Shown: in pieces, positions 57,665 to 64,000 of the stretch
Numbering within the stretch: the stretch's first letter is position 1
Layout: each line of letters begins with the position of its first letter
Source of the DNA: Metridium senile
Taxonomy: Eukaryota > Cnidaria > Anthozoa > Actiniaria > Metridiidae
DNA length: 64,000 bases
Reading direction: 5' to 3'
Assembly (NCBI GenBank): GCA_949775045.1
Contig: OX459102.1
Coordinates: 9,581,738 to 9,645,737 of the forward strand
Notes under the pieces: model-generated
What the model was told of the DNA's origin: nothing
Database searches by the model: none
The model's input: the letters and a program-made list of their open reading frames with translations, nothing else
Translations under genes and position numbers: made by a program

Positions 57665-57785
57665 TTTTTTAATGAAATTACTACTGCAACAACTTGTTAT
57701 GGTCATATAACACAAACACGTACAACCATGCAAAATATTATTTGAATAAATCGATAACAAGAGAAGAAATGCCGACATCCTTCAC
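57665..57785. repeat. dispersed repeat shared with 7725-7905
   Basis: Shares TTATGGTCATATAACACAAA followed by CACGTACAAC and AACAAGAGAAGAAATGCC with the first copy. Confidence 0.6.
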
Positions 57786-57969
57786 AGTGTGGACTGTAGT
57801 TTTGATTGCGACAACAATTTTTTTAAATAGGTGAAAACAGCTGTTTCAGTAAAAAAAAGGTTGAATTGCGAATGAATGCATTTCGGTCTTTGAGTGCACC
57901 ATTCAGTATAATTGGCAAATCAACCTTGTTTGAAACAACTGTTTACTGCATGGTTAGATTTTTGAAAGT

Positions 57970-59421
57970 TTATAAAGTTGATTCCCTTGATAGATCAAAA
58001 GTAAAAATTTGAATATTATTATTGATGTTAAAATTCTTCTCTTTGTTGCTGTTACTATTTACAAAATCTTTCCCAGCTTGAACCGAGTTTGTCTTCTCTA
58101 AAGTGTTATAGTCATTTATACGTGCTGTCTTCATTTCCGGAGAAACGTTTCCATTTTTAGGAGTTCCCGTAGACTGCTCATTACAAACTGGCAATGCTGA
58201 AGTGTTATCAGAGTTCGAAGAACCCTCATTAGTATCAAATGAATCAGGCTTTCGATAAGCATTGGTGCGTTTTGGACTACTTAGTTTAGAAGGAGATCTG
58301 TTGGTAGCTGTTCGGCTGTTTATTTCACTCACTACCCTTCCATGGGTCATTGTCTGCGATCTCATCAATTCTCTCTGGTGTTTACGACCACATTTGCAGT
58401 GAATAATAGCTTTAAAAGCCCTACGAAAGTTATTATTCCAAGCTCCATAAACTAAAGCATTGAGTACGGAGTTGGTATAAGTAAACGCTCTGCATACAAA
58501 AGCAATTAAGTTGATATGATCATTCAGTCCTTGTGAATTCCCAAAATCATACAAAATCCAAAGAATCTGATTGGGTAGCATAAAAACCAGAAATATCATC
58601 ACAATAACTAGAAACATTTTGACCGTTTTGTCATTTTGTTCTTTCCGCCTTTGTATTGATGACTGACGATTGCTCAAACTCGAACCACTGTTTGTAGAAA
58701 ACTGGCTGATTTTTCGATGTGGCGATTGTAGGGGCTTTTTCTCCAAACTCATAGCGCTTGCCTTCCGAGTGTTTTGCTGCAGTAAGCACCCAAGCCGTAT
58801 GTATATGTAACACATGATAACTAATGGAATACCGTACTGTATAACGAACAAAAATACAGTATAACTCTTTCGAAGTCTTAACTCGGGCCAGTCCTCTCCG
58901 CATTGAGGCATAAGGCCAGGTTCCTCAGGCGGAAAAAGTTTTAAAAACACCAAATATGGTGACACGGCGGTAGCAGCCAGGAAATAGACAAAACACATGA
59001 CAAAAATACACTTCCTCCGTGTTATTTTGTATCTGAAATTTAAAGGATGCAACAGCGCTCCATAACGGTCAGCGGAAATAGCCAAAAGAGTAAAAACCGC
59101 CGAAGTGGTTGAAAAAGTCGCCAACGGCCATAAAATCTTACACATGAAGGCTCCATAGGGCCAATACCCAAGCTCCTCTGCGGGTAAATCAAAAGGAATG
59201 CTTGATACAGTTGTGACCAGGTCGCACGCGGCCAAGTTAGCAATAAAAATATTTGGTACTGTTTTCAAACGTTTGAAAAGTATCACGGAGAGAATAACCA
59301 GTGTGTTTCCCGTTAAACTAAACAAGAAGATAATAACGTAAACGGTGAACTTGGCTGCTCGTAGTTCAGCATCGGCTGCCATTAACAGTGAACTTTCATT
59401 TGATTCGCGAGTTGAGTTCAT
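57970..59421 (-). CDS. rhodopsin-class (family A) GPCR, neuropeptide-receptor-like (complement)
   Basis: Single coding exon, 483 aa from the ATG at 59421 (the frame is open 15 codons further upstream, starting only with TTG). Seven membrane helices, with the class A landmarks GN (38-39) in TM1, LAACD (Asp67) in TM2, Cys94 at the top of TM3 paired with a Cys in loop 2 (QCGEDW), ADRY (117-120), Pro in TM5 (QYGIPLV), FMLPN in TM6 in place of the usual CWxP, and NALVY in TM7 in place of NPxxY. Two N-glycosylation sites (N2, N8) lie in a very short N-terminus. The third intracellular loop is basic and Ser-rich, and the C-tail is about 140 residues, Asn/Ser-rich. The overall pattern fits peptide receptors, but the ligand cannot be assigned. 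An acceptor (TATTTCAG) ends at 59523, suggesting a spliced 5' leader. Confidence 0.9.
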   Translation of the reverse strand: MNSTRESNESSLLMAADAELRAAKFTVYVIIFLFSLTGNTLVILSVILFKRLKTVPNIFIANLAACDLVTTVSSIPFDLPAEELGYWPYGAFMCKILWPLATFSTTSAVFTLLAISADRYGALLHPLNFRYKITRRKCIFVMCFVYFLAATAVSPYLVFLKLFPPEEPGLMPQCGEDWPELRLRKSYTVFLFVIQYGIPLVIMCYIYIRLGCLLQQNTRKASAMSLEKKPLQSPHRKISQFSTNSGSSLSNRQSSIQRRKEQNDKTVKMFLVIVMIFLVFMLPNQILWILYDFGNSQGLNDHINLIAFVCRAFTYTNSVLNALVYGAWNNNFRRAFKAIIHCKCGRKHQRELMRSQTMTHGRVVSEINSRTATNRSPSKLSSPKRTNAYRKPDSFDTNEGSSNSDNTSALPVCNEQSTGTPKNGNVSPEMKTARINDYNTLEKTNSVQAGKDFVNSNSNKEKNFNINNNIQIFTFDLSRESTL

Positions 59422-59559
59422 CTTGGTGGTAAAAATACCTTTTCTTTCTTTCCGTTTTATATCCAAGCGAGTAACTTTGTCAGCTAGAATCTTTCCTAGT
59501 TTGTTACCATCTTCTTTTCAAACTGAAATACAAATAGAGAACATCGTTATATAAGAAAT

Positions 59560-59960
59560 TGATAAAAAGCGGTTAAACTAGTGGGCTGCATCAGTGTTTC
59601 TAAGGAAACAATTGGAGTAAAAATGTACGATAACTAGCGGTTAAAATAGTGTGGACTGCGTCAGTATTTCTAAGAAAACAATTGGAGTAAAAATGTACGA
59701 TAACTAGCGGTTAAACTAGCAAGTGCATGTGGACTGCGTCATTGTTTAAAAGAAAATAATTGGAGTAAAAATGTACAATAACTAGAGGTTAAACTGGTGT
59801 GGACTGTTTCGACGTTTCTAAGGAAAAAATTGGAGTAAAAATTAATGTACGATAACTATAGCGGTTAAACTAGTGTGGGCTGCGTCAGTGTTTTAAAGTA
59901 AACAGTTGGAGTAAAAAAGTACGATAAATAACGGTTAATTAATAAACTAGTGTAGACTGT
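59560..59960. repeat. ~65-75-bp tandem repeat upstream of the GPCR
   Basis: About six units contain GCGGTTAAACTAGTGTGGAC and AATTGGAGTAAAAATGTACG. They lie in the 5' region (first intron or promoter) of the GPCR gene. Confidence 0.9.
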
Positions 59961-60867
59961 GTAAGATTATTTTCTTTTCTCTTGTTTTCTTTTCTATTTT
60001 TTTTTTCATTTCCTATTCTTTTTCTACCTTTTCACCTTTTCTCATAATAAATTTCTTTCCTTTCCTCGCCATCTTCAATTTCAATCTAAAATGTACCGAA
60101 ATAATTGCTACTATTATTCAGTGGTCTTTTAAAAAAATATTTGATATTTATCCTAGGATAATCTATTTGTCCTCTCATTCAAACATTGTAAAAAAATCCA
60201 CTCTCAAGAAGGAAGCGATTCACTCAATAATACTCATCGTTAACGTTAAAAGCTATTTTGGCGTCTTAAATATCCGTTGGTCGTTGTGGTTTTCCGATCG
60301 TTATCATAAACACGGCCCGGCGTGCCACTTAACGACCGCCAAATGTGAGACTTGGTGGCCTCGAGCTCTAGAACGCTACGTTATCAAACTCGATTAGATT
60401 CAATTTTGTGCACAAACAACTAGCTTTCGTTTTAAGGGCCAATAGAATAAATAGCGGTTTAGATAGACTCATCTTGGAGGATCTGCCCTTCCTAAATAGC
60501 ACTCACAATTCAGAGTATTTAAGATTATTTCGTTAAGGACATTATCTGTAGCCTGAGGAATATTTTTGGGTTATAGTAGGCATTGTATATCTTTGATATA
60601 ATAACAATTAAAAATTCATAATAGTATTTATTGTTCATCAACCTTTTAATTTTTTAAAAACTTCTCCTAATTAAGCTTTCATCCTTCGCTGCCATCTTCA
60701 GAGGAATGAAAGATCGTTATAAGTCGCAAAAACATTCAAATTAAGAGCGCGCGCATACAACGCGGTATCCTCAATTTTATATATTTCTCTTAACAAAAAC
60801 ATTTCAGTATATAATATTGTGTGACACTATTTTATAAGTAACCACTATATTATATTAGCTTATATTA

Positions 60868-61040
60868 ACGAAAGATTAACGTCCTAAACGTCAGTAAGTA
60901 ACACTCTCCTTTATACGGTGTCATTATAAGTTACCAATTTTACTCAGACGAAAGATTAACGTCCTAATTAAACGTCACTCAGTAACACTCTCTTTTATAC
61001 GGTGTATAATTAAGTTACCAATTTTACTCAGACGAAAGAC
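60868..61040. repeat. ~95-bp tandem duplication
   Basis: Two units contain CGAAAGATTAACGTCCTAA and TTATACGGTGT followed by GTTACCAATTTTACTCAGA. The rest of 59960-60860 shows nothing I can identify. Confidence 0.85.
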
Positions 61041-61224
61041 TATGTTCCATTAGTAATAAGTATCTCCCATGTTGTAATATAAGAGTTATTTGTTACTTAG
61101 TTGGTTGGTGAAACACCGACGCAAAGTACAAAGCAAATGTGAGTCATATATAGCCTTCGTTCTCGAATCATCCTGACGCCATTTTGAATTCCGAGGGAAG
61201 AATGGACACTAGTATTCTGCAGAT

Positions 61225-61890
61225 ACGAAAAGATCAGTAGTCCCCTTCTCAGGTCCCTGCGCCTTCTTGAAAGGTAGCCTGGCCTTTGCTTCGAACGAAC
61301 GTTGAGCTTCAGAGGAGGTTGATTACGTGCACGGTATATACACGTGACTCGGTCAACCAATCAAAACGCTCTAAAATAGTTTCTGTAGCTATCATGGAAT
61401 TTCACGAGTGTTGATCTTACAAAGCTAAATTCATAATTAAAGAAAAATATAATTTTTGCTTTCAAATTTGAAATGAAATCCAATATATATAGTCAAAGAG
61501 CAATTGTGGAGAGTATCATAGAAAAGTAATAAATATCTCTACTTGTTTTCGACTCGCAATGAAAGGCTATCTTCCCTATCTAATAACCCCTTGGCCGTCT
61601 CTCTAATTACTCTTGCTTGGCTGGGGTTATGAAGTCACTGACAAATCCTCAATTATTTAAAAATTTAATTATTTAATATTCTATTATATCTATTTAACTT
61701 AACATATATTAATTGTAATTGTAATTATTAAGCTGGCCTCCACTGTAATCCAGACGTCAGTCTGCAATTGTGGTAGAATGAAACATATTATTATTATTAT
61801 TATTGCAAGCTCAACGTTCGTCTCGCTTCAGTGCAAAGGCCTGGTTACCTTTCAAGATGGCGCAGGGAACTGTGAAGGGGACTTAATCTA
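61225..61890. mobile_element. element with ~80-bp inverted arms
   Basis: 61225-61310 (GTCCCCTTCTCAGGTCCCTG ... GAACGTTGAGCTTC) pairs imperfectly with 61805-61890 (AAGCTCAACGTTCG ... AGGGAACTGTGAAGGGGAC). The interval contains an ATT-tailed sequence (about 61730-61804, GGTAGAATGAAACATATTATT) that may be a separate retroelement end. Confidence 0.55.
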
Positions 61891-62094
61891 TCAATGAAAG
61901 TACGACCATAAAAAATGTGAATAATTAGTGAATAGATTAAGTTATGAAATGCTAAATTATTTCAATTTTATCTTTTTTGAGTTTAAACTTATTTTTGTCA
62001 ATTTACATTTTTTAGTCAAGATGAAGTCGTACCAATATAACGTCACATACCACTATTAACAATTTATAAAGTTGCCGTAAACGCGAAATTATTT

Positions 62095-62320
62095 ATTGAG
62101 TAAATTGATGCATCCAAAGTTACTCATTGCAAAAACGACTGAGTGGTGGTTACTCAAATAATTGAGTATATCGATGCATCCACAGTTACTCTCTGCAAAA
62201 ACGACTGAGTAGTGGTTACTCAAATAAATGACTTAATTGATGCATCCACAGTTACTCACTGCAAAAACGAATGAGTGGTGGTTACTCAAATAACTGAATA
62301 AATCGGAAACATTGAGATGT
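62095..62320. repeat. ~65-bp tandem repeat, second locus
   Basis: Three to four units contain GCAAAAACGACTGAGTAGTG, the same family as 10145-10545. Confidence 0.9.
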
Positions 62321-62599
62321 ATACTATTGTGTAATTAAGGTTAACCAAAAACTTGCTTTTAATGAAATCGTTTACATAAGGCTCGACTAAAGGTTTTAAA
62401 AATCAGGGAAAGTGACAGTTACTGACCACAACTGCGAGAATAAGTCTGTCTTAAAACGAAGGAAACAACTGAAGAAAAAAAAAGCAAAATATAAAAAAAA
62501 ACCATCATAAACAATTATTAATTTAAAAAGCAATCAACGTACGCTCAACTAAATTTAAATTACATTAAATAGATACCTCTCTTAGTCTATCTCTTTTAC

Positions 62600-62628
62600 T
62601 CCGACGAAGGGCTATAGCTCGAAACGTC
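62600..62628 (+). ncRNA. hammerhead-like motif before the 95-bp array
   Basis: CCGACGA, A, GGGC, TATA, GCTC, GAAAC, GTC: a near-complete hammerhead core (U4 replaced by C) with a 4-bp stem II and a GUC triplet. Degenerate versions lie before the same repeat at about 9769-9800 and, on the minus strand, at about 13985-14012 and 44262-44310. Confidence 0.4.
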
Positions 62629-62633
62629 AAGTT

Positions 62634-63205
62634 AACATTTTTTACGGTGTTACAAATTTCATCACGGTATTACCTATCGTTTATATCAAACACCGACGCA
62701 GCCCATACTAGTTTACTTGCTAGTTTCTATTTCTATTTTTTACGGTGTTACAAATTTCATTCTATTACCTATCGTTTATATCAAACACCGACGCAGCCCA
62801 TACTAGTTTACTTGCTAGTTTCTATTTCTATTTTTTACGGTGTTACAAATTTCATTCTATTACCTATCGTTTATATCAAACACCGACGCAGCCCATACTA
62901 GTTTACTTGCTAGTTTCTATTTCTATTTTTTACGGTGTTACAAATTTCATTCTATTACCTATCGTTTATATCAAACACCGACGCAGCCCATACTAGTTTA
63001 CTTGCTAGTTTCTATTTCTATTTTTTACGGTGTTACAAATTTCATTCTATTACCTATCGTTTATATCAAACACCGACGCAGCCTATACTAGTTTACTCGC
63101 TAGTTTCTATTTCTATTTTTTACGGTGTTACAAATTTCATTATATTACCTATCGTTTATATCAAACACCGACGCAGCCTATACTAGTTTACTCGCTGGTT
63201 TCCAT
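62634..63205. repeat. 95-bp tandem repeat, six units
   Basis: Units of exactly 95 bases contain TTACGGTGTTACAAATTTCA, CCTATCGTTTATATCAAACA and CCGACGCAGCC. The repeated 83-codon open frames are by-products of 95 not being a multiple of three. Two units of the same family lie at 9811-10005. Confidence 0.95.
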
Positions 63206-64000
63206 TTCCATTTACCTATTAACAGTTAACACAATAAAATAAAAATAAACACTAAGTGCAACCATATAAAACAGGCAACAATTGCGGTGATTACTCCCAA
63301 AATTAAACAGTTGCTTTTTAACAGTGAACATAAACAGTTATACTGTAAGATTTGTGACGATTTTCCTTGCGAAAACCAAAGGAAAAAATTATGTAAACAA
63401 CTGCAAAATGTTTTGTTACTGTACAATTGTAAAATAATTTATGTATTTTTGTCTAAAATTGTACGAGATTTCTTGCAAATAACGCAGTACAAAAAAAGAA
63501 CAGAACTGGAAAAAAATCCAAACTAGATGCTTACAAAATCGGAAAAATTGACTTTTTAAAATGTTTCGAGTGTAATTATATTATCACACCCTTTTAAGAT
63601 ACATTTAAAAGAATGTAACTGACCTTGTTTAATTCTGCTTGTCCAGAGTGATTCTACTCCTAGTATTTTCTGTGTTCCTTTTGAGATGTGTAAACAAACT
63701 ATACTCTGCGGAATCAAGATATGAAGTTGTCAGTTCTAATCAACACAGCGTATATATGTTTCTTTTGAGATGTACTTGTAAACAAACTCTACTCTGTGGA
63801 ATCAAGCTAAGATATGATGTTGTCAGTTCTCATCAACACAGCGTATAGTATAAAACTAGACGTGGTTTTAAAAAACTAATGGGTGTACTTATCGCCCACA
63901 AACTCCTTCTGAGTTAGCAACAATATTATTTATTAATGTACTAGTGTTAAAACAGGACTTGTAATTATAGAGCTGACGTTTTTATGGTGGATTAGGTTCA
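63206..64000. other. AT-rich end of window with a two-copy ~80-bp repeat
   Basis: 63680-63845 holds two copies of a segment with TTTTGAGATGT, GTAAACAAACT and AGTTCTCATCAACACAGCG. A frame at about 63290-63526 has several Cys and Lys but no ATG start or recognised family, so it is not called. Confidence 0.6.

Noticed and set aside
59422..59466. Extending the GPCR 15 codons upstream
   Set aside because: That start is TTG, and the first ATG is at 59421. The upstream sequence looks like a leader with a splice acceptor.
62647..63242. Series of near-identical ~83-codon frames
   Set aside because: Each is the same 95-bp repeat read through in shifting frame. There is no codon bias or start context, and the same DNA is non-coding at 9.8 kb.

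Overview
The window looks like nuclear DNA of an anthozoan cnidarian (sea anemone or coral). The evidence is AT-rich DNA with many introns, minisatellites and MITE-like palindromes, together with three tandem genes of the collagen / triple-Ig / fibrinogen-domain architecture described in cnidarians as ficolin-like proteins (CniFL). No species can be named from the sequence alone.

Layout. Bases 1-12.4 kb hold one minus-strand, multi-exon gene for a secreted CUB + Kunitz + Cys-rich protein (exons from 12357 down to 1826). Its introns are full of minisatellites and a nested set of fold-back elements (3986-6612). Bases 12.4-18 kb are repeats, with no gene that I can support. Bases 18-39 kb hold the main locus: three intronless plus-strand CniFL-type genes (21298-23418, 31310-33424, 36845-38968). 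Each sits in a duplicated block with shared flanks and a TATA-like box exactly 73 bases before the ATG. A 77-bp satellite array of about 2.1 kb (25330-27485) lies between copies 1 and 2. Bases 39-48.4 kb hold palindromic elements and a chain of very small, phase-compatible minus-strand exons (48383 to 42000). I propose this chain as a hidden micro-exon gene. Bases 51.8-54.5 kb hold an intronless, frameshifted open frame of unknown family. Bases 55.8-56.7 kb hold a fourth, broken fibrinogen-domain copy split by a palindromic MITE. Bases 57970-59421 (minus) encode a rhodopsin-class GPCR. The last 4 kb are tandem repeats that also occur near 9.8-10.5 kb.

The CniFL proteins are predicted type II membrane proteins: short cytosolic tail, one membrane helix, furin-like basic sites, collagen stalk, three Ig domains and a fibrinogen-like lectin head. 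This suggests membrane-bound or shed pattern-recognition molecules. Copy 3 is a patchwork of copy-1-like and copy-2-like stretches, as expected from gene conversion. The repeated blocks also act as internal empty sites, so several transposon insertions can be delimited to the base, among them a tRNA-derived SINE with a 10-bp duplication, a 1.49-kb fold-back element and a MITE inside the pseudogene.
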